NCBI GenBank assembly: GCA_025403435.1
Contig: CM046333.1
Location: 17,509,770-17,573,769, forward strand
Reading direction: 5' to 3'
From: Artocarpus heterophyllus
Lineage: Eukaryota > Streptophyta > Magnoliopsida > Rosales > Moraceae
DNA length: 64,000 bases
Positions 13,001 to 23,772 of the stretch are shown here, in pieces. How positions within the stretch are numbered: the first letter of the stretch is position 1; each line of letters opens with the position of its first letter. Position numbers and translations under genes: made by a program. The notes beneath the pieces are model-generated. The model was not told where the DNA came from. It made no database searches and worked only from the letters and a program-made list of their open reading frames with translations.

Positions 13001-14500
13001 TTAGCTCAATCAGAGCATGATTTTCAGGTTCGCTGCTAAGAGTTTTCATAATTCACTCAGCAGTATAAGCAGAGCTTTGCATAACAAGTTGACTAGAACA
13101 ATGCTCTAGAGCAGATGTTGAGCAATTGTGTGATTTAATGAAGAATCGATACCGTTCAGTTTCCTATTCCACCCGCCTGTCCATCATATCCACCCTCCGA
13201 TCTAGATGGTGATCAAGGCCAATATGCAGACGAAAAGCAATGATCATTGCTTAGGGAAGTCCTCTGTCCTTTCATTTCTATATTTTACATTGAGAACAAT
13301 ATTGGCTCTAAGTTTTGGAGGGTTTAACCATCTTTATTTTACTTGTGCAGTGTCTAGTTTCTAGTTTTTAGTTAAGGAGTTCGTTTTAGTTGGTTTCTTT
13401 GCTAAAAAAATGTTGTTGTGTGCCTTGAGTGTCAAGTTAGTTTTTTTTTATTATTTATTTATAAGGACGATGATAAGTAAATGATAAAAACAAATATAGC
13501 TCATTGAAATTGATAAATATTGGCTTTTTTATGTGCTTGACTTATGTGTTGGTTTTTGCTCTACAACCGATTCTGTACACTTTTGATGCACATAGCAATG
13601 AATACTCAGCCATTATCTATAAAGATATCTAGAACTCATTTGAATATCACTGGAGGCGAAATTCTAGACTACATACCAATAGGAAGATGATTTAGGATAT
13701 TTTTAGACCTTTTGAGTCTTTCGAGCCTACCAGTGCATTTTTCGATCCCTAGTCGTCCCATTGAGCTTGATCAGCCTTTTCCATATCACCCATACTATTT
13801 CCTATCTTAGCCTTTCAATAATTTCTCCAACTTCTAAACTTCAGCCTGTAAAGCATCTTAATTATTCTAGGACACATCTTGAGTAATGTTTGATTAATGA
13901 GAGGAAGGTTGATGTTGTGAGGTTGTTGTGGAGAAAAGAACGAAAAAAAAAAAAAGGATCCTACATCCATATATTGCCATGTTCATAAAGTGCAAATAAA
14001 TAAGTTTAGGGTATCGTTTTCCAAGAAAAAAAGAATAAAAATAATATAGTCAGAATGAGAGCGGATGACAAGTGAAGTTGAAGTCGAAGTTTATCCGGGG
14101 AGCGACGCTGATTGTTGTATAAAGCTCTGTAAAAATCCAACAATAATTGGTCTGTTTTCGAGTGTTCATGCGCCTCATTAAAATCTTTTACCTCAACTTG
14201 GCCCTTCCCATACACACCGGCTTTATAAAGTCCTACCGATGCTTGGTAGTAAATTTGTCAGACATTAATGGAGAATGGTATGCCTAAGAAGCTTATGGAT
14301 TACAGAAGAATTCTTTGTTTAGAGATTAATGAATCACGATTAATTTTGAGGCTTTGAGTTTATAGTTTAAATGCAATCTTTGAGGCTTGTTTGCAATTCA
14401 AGTTGGATCAATACTTTTTTATGTGTTTTGTGTTAGTTTTGTTTTTCTTTTTTCTCTTCTTTTCCTTGAGGTCTAGCAAATTCTTAACTTTGAGAGTATT
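13001..14500 (+). other. Athila-like 3' non-coding region with polypurine-like tracts
   Basis: No gene is supported. At 13286-13325 there is a motif of the 'acattgagaacaatattggc...ctaagttttggaggg' kind, which recurs downstream of Athila coding regions. At 14464-14500 the sequence 'ccttgaggtctagcaaattc...actttgagagtatt' is a worn form of the polypurine tract that precedes the right LTR. Poly-A stretches occur at 13947-13958. Confidence 0.5.
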
Positions 14501-15772
14501 TGATAAGTTGGTTTTCAACTTATGATTTGAGTAACTTTTTTCCTTGATTATGAGCTAGTTTTTGGATTTTATTTTCTGTTTTATTTTTTATTTTTATTTT
14601 ATAGGTTTTAGGAAATATAATGTAAAGAATAGAAATCAAGATAATGACATCACCAAGATGCGTTGTGACCATGAAGTTGGACGTCGCGGTGCTATTATTT
14701 GCTACAACTGCTACAAAAACCGGCAGCTTGGTGTCGCATTGCCTGAGAGGTGCACCACAATGCGTGTCCAGACCTAAGGATTCCTAATTAGTGCTAAGCG
14801 TCGCTAAGCCCGTCGTGGTTTCACCGATGTGAACAAATTATTCGAGACAGAGTTATCTGTTTTCACTCAAAAAGTATAAATATCACCCTTTAGGGCATTT
14901 TTGTGGGGGAACTATTTTGACAGATAGGAAGTTATTATGAAGAGGAGAGAAAATTGGTAATTTTGAGAGAAAGATTGGAGCAATCTAGAGACAAAACGAA
15001 ACAACTCATATCCAATTACCAGTTTTTTCTTTATTCTCATCATGTTTAAGACAATCGTTAGAATTCTTTTAGTTTTATCATAAACTAAGTTTCCTTTTTT
15101 AGGGCTACGATTTTAGCGAATTATGAATGTTAAAAGTTTATTATAGTTTTAATTAATTTGATGTTTATTCAATTATACACTTATTTAATTGTTCTTAATG
15201 CTTGTGATTTTCTGGTCAATAATTACATGATTTGTGTTTTGATTTGAGACTGAAAAGTGATTATTGAATTTGACCATGATTGAAATACCATGAGATTGTC
15301 ATAGAATGGAGACATCTATGAAATTTATGTACTTTGTGAATTTTTTATTCTTAATAAATTTTGGTGAGTTTAAAATTTTTATAGAGATGTAGGGAACTTG
15401 GTTACGAGAATATATTGTTAATGCTTGAGGAAGATTAACTATTAGTTTAGAAAAAATCGTTGTCAAGATAAAATAAACTTTGATTAATTAAACTAGATAA
15501 TTTGAAGAAGATTAGTCTAGGTGAAATCGAAAAACCTAGATTCTTAAATCTATGGAGTTTTTATTCATAAAATTGCGTTTTGTTTTTTTTATTATTTAAA
15601 TTTCTAGTCTTAGCTGTTAACTCAAAGTCATCTCCTTAATTGCTTATTCAAACAAATTTAAAGTTAGATTAATTTTGGTACTTAGTAACAAACAGTCCTC
15701 GAGGGAATGATTTTTACTCACTCTTCATTACTTGTTTGTAGTAGCATACACTTATGTTGTGATTTTAGATAA
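14501..15772 (+). repeat. Right LTR of the Athila-like element
   Basis: It begins TGATAAGTTG directly after the worn polypurine tract and ends about 'ttttagataaca', matching the left LTR end at 97-257. The GC-richer segment with cgtcgc-type motifs at 14660-14820 precedes a TATA-like 'agtataaatatcaccc' at 14872-14887, a plausible element promoter. The start is inferred from the polypurine tract because the left LTR copy is cut by the window. Confidence 0.6.
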
Positions 15773-16075
15773 CAACTGGCAGTCAGAAAATACAATTGCC
15801 CAAAACTAGGCACTCTAGCGGATTGACCAAAGGCATACTAAGGTTGACACCAAAGTCAGCCAAATTGACCAGGGAATCCTGAGTACTAAGAATTTAATTT
15901 CTAAGCTTACCTTGAAGGTTTAAGAGACACAGAATGAGCTGATGAACTTATTGAAGGTGCAAATGGTGCCAAGTTACATATTTTCAGCAAAGGTAGTAGA
16001 GATGAAGAGCCTTAAAGCTCAATATGCCTCCTTGCAGACACAACTACAACAACAACTGTTAATCTAAGAATGACT
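15773..16075 (+). pseudogene. Endogenous pararetrovirus fragment 1: coiled-coil-like linker
   Basis: Directly after the Athila-like LTR, a frame with stops reads a heptad-like, charged stretch (KVDTKVSQIDQGILSTKNLI, then ETQNELMNLLKVQM and LKAQYASLQTQLQQQLL). Coiled-coil linkers of this kind lie between movement protein and coat region in florendovirus-type polyproteins (family knowledge, from memory). It lies upstream of the clear coat fragment at 17092. The movement-protein region is not in the window and would lie left of the Athila-like element. Assignment to the EVE rests mostly on position and character. Confidence 0.5.
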
Positions 16076-17085
16076 ACCCAAGAAGGGGGATGGATTGAGT
16101 TTTTTTAAAAAAAATTCAAATTATTGGAAAAGTAGACTTAATCACAAGATCAAAAGATTGAGAAAACACTAATACACAGGAAACCCAAACTTCAAAGTAA
16201 TTCAAACTAAGAAAAACACACTTAAAATGCACAAATGAGCAAGTAACCAAATTAACTAAAGATCACCAAGAGAATTATCAATTAAAGAAACTTAGCAAAA
16301 ATGAAAGAGAATAGGGAGAAGGAAGTGCAAACGCGATTCATAGTGGTTCGGTATTATGCTTAAGTCCAATGTCACCAATCGATACATGCCTCAGCCTCTT
16401 CCACTATCTTGATCATCTTTCGACACAATCGTACTTTGTACAATTCCACAAGATCTTCCATCCAAGGCTCACCAAACTTCTACAATCCGCTATTTTTTCA
16501 CATAGATTGGCTAACCACACAACACCAATTTACAAGGCTTGGAGGCCTATCGCTCAAATAGTATTTTGATATTTTGACTCACTCACAAAGCAATTTTTCT
16601 AAAAATAATGAATATAAGGAGAGGATCAAATGGAGGATGTGAGCAACTCTGCAAAAATGCAATAGAATATGTAAGCTCAAAGAGAAAATGTCAGAAAACT
16701 AGAGTTTTTGATGAAAACCAATGGAAGAATACTTAGAATCACAATGTTATTGCTTGGAATAGTTTTTACAATGTTTTTGTGTTTCAAAAGGCCAAAAAGA
16801 ATCATGTCCAAGAAAAAATAGCCATTGTGACACGAATCCCAACCATAGAAAAACTAGCCGTTTCAATCAAGACCGACAAGCTGAAGTTGGAAAAAGAAGA
16901 CCAAAAAAGGAAAAAAACCAAAAAAGAAAAACAAAGGCAAACATAATGAATCAGAAGGACTGAAACCAACAAAAAGTTCTAATGGACAACTAATGGTCGA
17001 AAAGATTTCTAATCCATTAACTAAGCTTATCCATCAGCATTGCCTGGATATCTTCTATAGATTAACTTATAAGAGGACATCCAGC
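16076..17085. mobile_element. Unclassified repeat inserted in the EVE
   Basis: The left edge is marked by 'acccaagaagggggatggat', and a 'gcgattcatagtggttcggt' motif lies at 16333-16352. Both resemble a dispersed plant repeat in which an 'aagaggggggtgaattgg' start and an 'agtggttcgg' motif recur (recognition from memory, class unknown). The reading frame at 16369-16569 belongs to this repeat and looks like chance. The right edge is unclear, between about 16980 and 17090, where acidic EVE coding resumes. Confidence 0.4.
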
Positions 17086-17091
17086 TAACAG

Positions 17092-18093
17092 ACGAGGAAT
17101 CAAACAAAGCTCCCTTTGAAGAAAACTCAAAATGTTCCACAGAAGAAGACGAAGAGTCATCCAACGATGATAGTCTCTCAGAACATTTTATTGCCTAGAA
17201 AGCTAAAACAGAAACGTTAAGAACGATAAGAGTAATAAAACCAATAACAGAGGATAAGCAGACTTCCAGCCCAAAACAAAAAGAGCCTCCACAAGATTTC
17301 AAACACTTGCTCTTGATGACCTCCTCCCAACAAAATGGCATGATAGTTTCCAAAAATTTAAAGCATGGACCTTGTTTGCAGCATAGAGCCCAGACATGCA
17401 AACTAGGGATGTTCTGCTCCAATCTGTCTCTAGACTTACTAGAATCTTACAAGATTAGTGGTAGAGTCTTGGTAAATTCAGGCAACTCGAGTTACTACAA
17501 GATGATCCAGTAGACAGAGCTCTAATCCAAAACTACAATGAGTTCTGTGGCCAAGAAACTCCAATTCACTGTAAGACTACAAGTAGAATTCTTCAAGATG
17601 AAATATCGTTCGATGATTTGAGGGATCTTAAGAAACACCATCAACATATATCAAAAAGATTTTATCTTATTAGAGGAGTAAAGGATCTAAATCTTAAGCA
17701 AGCATTTCTCTCCTCAATTCCAAATCCTCTAGGTGAGAAAACCTTCAGGCTCCTTTCAGCTATGGGAAAAACACAACAAAACACTACTCTGGGAGGATTA
17801 TTTCAACTTTTCTTGAGAGCCTTGGACAAAAAAATATGCTCCGAGAACAAGTTCTTACAAGAACATATAAAGCAGACAAATCAGCTTGACAAAGACTGTA
17901 ACCAAAAGCATCTGATGATCAAATGCTCCTCTCATACAACATATTCTTGTTCCTCAAATCGTAAACATAAAAGGCACAAAAGCAGTTAGGACTTCTAAAT
18001 TCCATATTCGGCAAAAGGAAAGGCCCATGGAAGTTCTTATGAAGAAAGACGAAGTTTGGGAAGAAGTCAAACAAGGGCTATATATGTGGAAAG
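17092..18093 (+). pseudogene. Endogenous pararetrovirus fragment 2: coat/gag region, florendovirus-like
   Basis: A decayed capsid region. It starts with an acidic stretch (17092-17190, Glu/Asp/Ser-rich), followed in another frame by FQTLALDDLLPTKWHDSFQK (about 17298-17357) and then by a 123-residue frame at 17618-17989 containing KRFYLIRGVKDLNLKQAFLS and LGGLFQLFLRALDKKI. A basic Lys/Arg/His tail leads towards a zinc knuckle. This order matches the capsid part of florendovirus/petuvirus-like plant pararetroviruses (recognised from memory). The knuckle coding is cut at 18093 by the next element and continues at 33006. Stops and frameshifts make it non-functional. Confidence 0.75.
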
Positions 18094-19288
18094 TGTTGAA
18101 GACGCATGCAAACGTACACGGTTGCAAGTAATAAAGTCATCCGGAGTCCAAATATTGATCTCACGATGATTGTATTTAATGTGCATTAATTACCAAAAGT
18201 GATTGGCTCTAAGATTATTTGGACTACCAAATAAAGAAACAAAAAAAAAGAGAGAAATTAATAGTAATGGCTAAGCAAATAAAATAAAGTAACAAAAAAA
18301 AAACTAAAAATACTATAGCATCAACTTCATCGTTATTAATCCGCATTAATTTTATTGTAAAATGAATCTCATGATTAATTAGTCAAGAACTCTTAATTAA
18401 CCCAATTACCTCTCTCGAGCAATAAATTGAATAATGTGCTCAAAAACTCGTTTCCAATATCTCTATCTAGAATCAAGTAATTAAGATTCATTACGTTCTA
18501 GTTCTTTTAATGACTGCAAAGGAACTATAAATCTCCCAATTTTATAGTTGCTTAGGTTGCGTTTCCCACAATCCATACATAGAATTTCCTTCTCCCAAAC
18601 GTCAAACCCCACATACTAAAATCATCTAATTTATTAGCCAAGTGAACCATAAACATTAAGAAAAGGACAACACAAATAAACCATGAAAATGCGCTAAAAA
18701 TAAATCAACACTTCATAATAAGACAAAATCAAAGCTTTAGAAAAATAACTACTCCATAACTAAAATTAACCAAACTAACATCAAGAGTTTATCATTTACA
18801 AGTCACGAAAATAACAAGAAGAGAAAAGGAATGAAAAACACAATTTAGAGTTCTCATTATCTCAAAGCTCTCTATCTTATAGTCGCTGAGGGTTTTAAGA
18901 GATTAGGTTCATTCAGCATCAAATATTGGCTGTTGGATCAAAACTTGTGGCAAGATTGGTCAAAATCAAGCAATCGGCAAAATTAGCACTCTAGGGACAC
19001 CAAGGGTATTGCGGGCAGCGAACAGCACTCGGGTGGGCCATGCTAGGGGCTGCATGCTTTGTTTGATAGGCACACGCTATAGCCTATTCAGCCATGCGAG
19101 GGCCCTTGAGGCAGGTGGCAACGGCTGTTTGCACCTAAAATCGCCATTTTAGCTCCTTTTTCGATGCCATTTTTTTGTTAAACCCCAAGTTATTAATTTC
19201 CTTCAAAATAACACTAAAAAAATAAAAAAATAATAATATAAATGAAGATTTTCACAATATTTAAGCTTAAGAAATGCTTGATTTATGA
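18094..19288 (-). repeat. 3' LTR (left copy) of the minus-strand Athila-like element
   Basis: Starts tgttgaagacgcatgc and ends gaaatgcttgatttatgaa on the plus strand, matching 22285-23759 along its length (for example 'aagtgattggctctaagatt' in both). The right copy is longer because of indels, including about 22 bases near its right end and a stretch around 23040-23230. Confidence 0.8.
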
Positions 19289-22284
19289 ACCTCCCCAAAC
19301 TTAAACATTTACTTGTCCTCAAGCAAAACACTAGAACATTGAGGAACAAACAAATTAACCCAATAAAAAATGTAAGCAAAGCGAAGTGTGAGTTTTGTAT
19401 TTATTTGATGACTAAACAATTAAAATTCTCAAAGCCACAAAATGTTCCAAAGCTCAAAAGAAATGCAAACATTGAGAATATTTAAAATTTCAACAATGAA
19501 CACCTATTTCACTTCGTTCACGCCTCTTTAAGTATACGTATTTGCTAAATCACTCTCACTTTATAAATTTAACCTGGGACAAACTTATATGATTAGATAA
19601 ACGATGAGAAATCTCTAGATAGTGAAATTCAAAACCACCATAAGCCCATTGTTCATGTCGTTCTCCAGTAATATTGGCTAGTGTGTCATCAACGATCGAG
19701 GACTTTCAAGGCTTGTAATGTATAGCTAGGGTGATGGATAGATGAGAAAGGAAATTTTTCGGCTCGGATCACCCTAGATATGTAATGCACCTTGGACTTC
19801 ACATGAACGAATGGAAACTAACAACCGACTTGCCATTTTCTTATTGGGCTATCAACAATTATTCCCACAAAACATGACTCACAAGTATCCATAAAAGCTC
19901 AAAACATGAAATTCGCAAGAATTTATTCTTTTCTATTTTCTTTTTCAATTCCTTTTTCCATCATTTTTTTCTTTTTTTATTTTTTTTCTCTTCTTTGTTT
20001 TGAATTTGAAATGAAAAAAAATAAATTTCCCCCAAACTTTTTTAGTTTTATACAATTGGAATACATAAATGAAACTAAGAAAAACAAATAAAAAATAACA
20101 TGAAAACATAAATGAGCCACTCCACAGATACAACAAAATTACAAATTCCAATAACATCATCTTCAATGCTTGCTCTCAACGATTAATCATTAAATTCAAG
20201 CAATGATGTAAAACATGCTTATTAGTAGTCATAAGGAAAGTAAAAGGGAATTCATGAAATGGCTCGGTTAAGCATATGTAGGTAATGAAAGAAATAGGTC
20301 AAATAGACTCAATGGAGGAAACTAGCAATGAAGCTTACATAGGTCGGCTTCAAAGGCTCAAATAATGGTCCAAAATATGCCTCAATCTACTTTCCAATAA
20401 TGCCTAACCTAGGATTTCACTCAAATCTTGCTAAAATAGGTTCTGGAGTTCATGAAATGTACAAACCAATCTAATGTATACAAATTTATCCAAAAAGTTC
20501 AAATTACAAGTTTAAAATTTCATTTAAAGCTTGAAATCTCAAGTGATTATGATTCATGGTGCTCAAGCGTAGAGAGTCAAGAATGAAGATCAAAGATACA
20601 CGTTAAGCACATAGAAATCTCAATAAATTATATTTCAAAAGACCTAAGAGAACAATTGGCTAACATCATAATCAAATTCTATATATCTAATTTCACAAAA
20701 CTGACACTTTATTCAAGTAAGTAACGAAAACACCACTACTAAGCACTAAACAACCTAAACAAACTAATCAAGAACCACCAAACAAGAGTAATGGAAGGAA
20801 AATAATGATAATTAACGAAAAAGTTTAAAAAAAATTAAGGCAAAAACTTGACATATGATCAAAAAAGTGTTCCATCCCCTAAACTTAAACTAAACATTGT
20901 CCTCAATATTTATAGTTTTAAAAGAGTAATGGTCAAGAACATATAACCTAGGGGTTTCTAGCCCCAAAATTTGAGTTTCTTCCGTCTCCTCAAATCATTT
21001 TCTACCAAAATTCAAGTCCTTAAGCTCTTGATTATTTCAATACCTATGAAAACATGAAAAATTAAAACATTAAAGCAAAGCTTTGGAATAAACTATAACA
21101 TAAACACAACAACAAACTAAAATAGAAACAAAGTAAAAGGATAGAAAGCTTTGGGTGCCTCCCAAGAGCGCTTGATTTAAAGTTGTCAGCTTAACATTTA
21201 GAGACACACTCATTAAAGAGTAGCTTTTGCCCATAGTATGTGTTGTAAAACACTACAAATGAGTCTTGTGAAGAAATGGCCTCAGGTTTCGCAAGATGTG
21301 GAAGTGTGTCGCACATGGCACTGACAAGATTTGGCTTCAGAGGATTTTTTTAGTGGGCTTGAAGGGATAGTGCTAATGCAGGCGGAGGAGGTGGTGGCCA
21401 CATTGGATCCTTATCAAATGGGATCTTCAATTAGGTGGCCTCATATTCTTCTTCTTGTGACTCTTCTTCAAAGACCAAGTCTTCAGTCTCTTCCTCACTT
21501 GAAGAATATTTAAACTTTAAAAAATCATCATCAAATGACTTCAAGTGCTCCTTAGATTTGGTAGACTCCTCATAAGGGCAATCTTGCTTATGTCCAATTG
21601 GAACATCCATAACAGAAGTGGATGCTACTAATTCTTCAATGTTTTTTTCCCAACACCTCTAACCTTTTAAAGCTTTGAACGATTCCTCTACCGACTTATC
21701 AACTTCTTATCCAATCTCTTCATATTTTGGTCATTTCTCTTCATATATTGATGAGTATCCTTCACAAAGTCAGCAAATATGGTTCTAAGTTTCAGAGATA
21801 CATCTATCTCTTACGGTTAGGTGTCAAACCATAGTTCCAAATTGTTGGAATTGTTCCTACACCAATGATCAAAGTCCGCCATGTCTTTCAACAAACAATA
21901 GGCATCATTCATAGATAAATGGTAGAAAGACGTGGGATTGTTTCTGCTTTTGACTCATTTTCTTATTGTGGCACACAACACATTGAGTAAATTTTGAAGT
22001 TGACACTCTCTTGAAAACCAATGGTGAGGAATCAAACTAGCAACTCCTTATATCCTCAACATGCACTATACAATGGTTCCAAATCATGTTAGACAAAACT
22101 CAAGGGGACTTGTTAATGATACATCACCAAGTGCCTCAACAAAAAAATAATAACAAAAACAAAATTAAAAGAAAAAGAATCTAAAAACAAATAAAAGCAA
22201 GAAAAATATCCAAATTAATCCTAGAGTTAAATGGAATCGATATTAAGAAAGACTAAACAACAATCCCCAACAGCACCAAAAACT
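19289..22284 (-). other. Non-coding interior of the minus-strand Athila-like element
   Basis: About 3.0 kb without recognisable pol on either strand. Right beside the left LTR (19289-19328) the minus strand reads the classic Athila/Tat end, 'gaggacaagtaaatgtttaa' followed by 'gtttggggagg', the polypurine tract. A degenerate minus-strand coding trace lies at 21600-21960 (MNDAYCLLKDMADFDHWCRN, then DTHQYMKRNDQNMKRLDKKL), too short and broken to assign. A T-rich tract lies at 19925-20000. Confidence 0.6.
22262..22281 (-). other. Primer binding site, tRNA-Asp type
   Basis: The minus strand reads TTTTGGTGCTGTTGGGGATT three bases inside the right LTR. It matches the tRNA-Asp 3'-end complement used by Athila elements with a few transitions, and fixes the element's orientation. 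Confidence 0.75.
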
Positions 22285-23759
22285 TGTTGAAGGCGCATGC
22301 AAGCATATACAGTCACAAGTAGTAAAGTGACTCGAAGTCTGGATATCAATCACACAAGGATTGTACTTAATTTGCGCTCACTAAAAGTGATTGGCTCTAA
22401 GATTATTTGGATAAGTAAATAAAGAAATGAATAAAAGAAACTAATGCAAATGGCTAAGCAAATAAAATAAAGTAGAAAACAAATAACTAAAAATACTAAA
22501 GCATCAGCTTCACTGTAATTAATCTGCATTAATTTTATTATTAAGTGAATCTCATAATTATTTACTTAAGAACTCTTAATTAACCCAATCACCTCTCTTG
22601 ACATTAAATTGGATAATATGCTCAAAAACCTGATTCCAATGTGTCTATCTAGAATCAAGTAATTAACCTTCATTACGTTCTAGTTCTTTTAATGACTATA
22701 AAAGAATTATAAATCTACCAATTTTATAGTCACTTAAGTTGCGTTTCCTACAATTCATACATAGAATTTTCCTCTCCCGAGCGTCAAAACCCATTTACTA
22801 AAATCATCTAATTCATTAGCCAAGTGAACTAAAATCATTAAGAGAAGGACAATACAAATAAACCATGAAAATGCACTAAAAAGAAATCAACACTTCATAA
22901 TAAGGCAAAACCAAAGCTTTGAAAAAATAACTACTCCATAGCTAAAATTAAGCAAACTAACATCAAGGGTTTATTATTTACAAGTCACAAAAATAACAAG
23001 AAGAGAAAAGGAAGGAAAAATCTGATTTGGAGTTGTCACGGTCTCCAAGCTCTCCATCTTCTTCTCCTCTCATGTTTTTTGATCTCCAAAATGCTTCCCC
23101 CATGATGATTTTATTGAGAAGAAAACCTAAATCTAAAACTATAAATAAAAAAATAAACTAGAACAAAAGAAATAAATGTATTTTTTCCTTTTTTTCCCCA
23201 TTTTCTCCTTGGATTTAGCTCAAAATCTCCTTATAAACCTGTGCCTCCTCCTCCACAAATAGAGACTTTCCTAGGGTTTTAAGAGGTTGGGTTCATACAG
23301 CATTAAATATTGGCCATCGGATCAAAATTTGTAGCCAAGACTAGCCAAAATCAAGCAATCAGCAAAATCAGCACTCTAGAAGCACCAAGGGGTGTGCCTA
23401 GCATAGGCATACTCATAAACACGCAGGCCGTGCCAGGGGCTACTTGAACGCACAACCTGTTCTACCTAATGGGCGCATAGCACACGTAAACGCACACTAC
23501 AACCTGCTCGGCTGTGCCAAGGGGCCTGTTGGACTCCTAAGGTGTATTGTAGGTGCCCATGATGTGTGGTGACAGCTGTGCATACCTAAGATCGCCATTT
23601 TAGCTCCATTTTTGACGTCTTTTATGTTGAACCCTAATTTATTGATTCCCTACAAAATAACAATTAAAATATCAAAAGAACACAAATGCTTGAGGATTTT
23701 CATAATATTTAAGTTTAAGAAATGCTTGATTTATGAGTAAAATACTCATTCATTAGGAA
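22285..23759 (-). repeat. 5' LTR (right copy) of the minus-strand Athila-like element
   Basis: Starts tgttgaaggcgcatgc and is collinear with 18094-19288. It has an extra segment near 23040-23230 ('tctccatcttcttctcctct' onward) and a 22-base addition next to its right end that includes a short palindrome (tgagtaaaatactca). The target duplication GAAAG follows at 23760-23764. Confidence 0.75.
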
Positions 23760-23772
23760 GAAAGGTCATTTT

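Larger units (their letters stand above)
1..15772 (+). mobile_element. Athila-like Ty3/gypsy retrotransposon, decayed, left end outside window
   Basis: The end of the left LTR (1-257) is matched by the end of a right LTR at about 15590-15772. The primer site just inside the left LTR resembles the tRNA-Asp type used by Athila elements. Inside, in order, are degenerate gag, protease, RT, RNase H and integrase, then a downstream ORF of the plant-transposon type seen in Athila-related elements. Every coding part has stops and frameshifts, and two LTR-type insertions (about 2640-5345 and 8730-11625) interrupt it, so it is old and inactive. The right LTR directly abuts pararetrovirus-like sequence at 15773, so the element probably inserted into that EVE. 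Its target-site duplication cannot be tested because the left flank lies outside the window. Confidence 0.85.
18094..23759 (-). mobile_element. Non-autonomous Athila-like LTR retrotransposon inserted in the EVE
   Basis: Two LTRs (18094-19288 and 22285-23759) flank about 3.0 kb with no recognisable pol. On the minus strand the order is LTR, tRNA-Asp-type primer site, non-coding interior, polypurine tract, LTR. The 5-bp duplication GAAAG lies at 18089-18093 and 23760-23764. The LTRs differ by many substitutions and indels, so the insertion is not recent. The interior has an Athila-type motif (minus strand of 21146-21178, 'gctcttgggaggcacccaa'). Confidence 0.8.
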
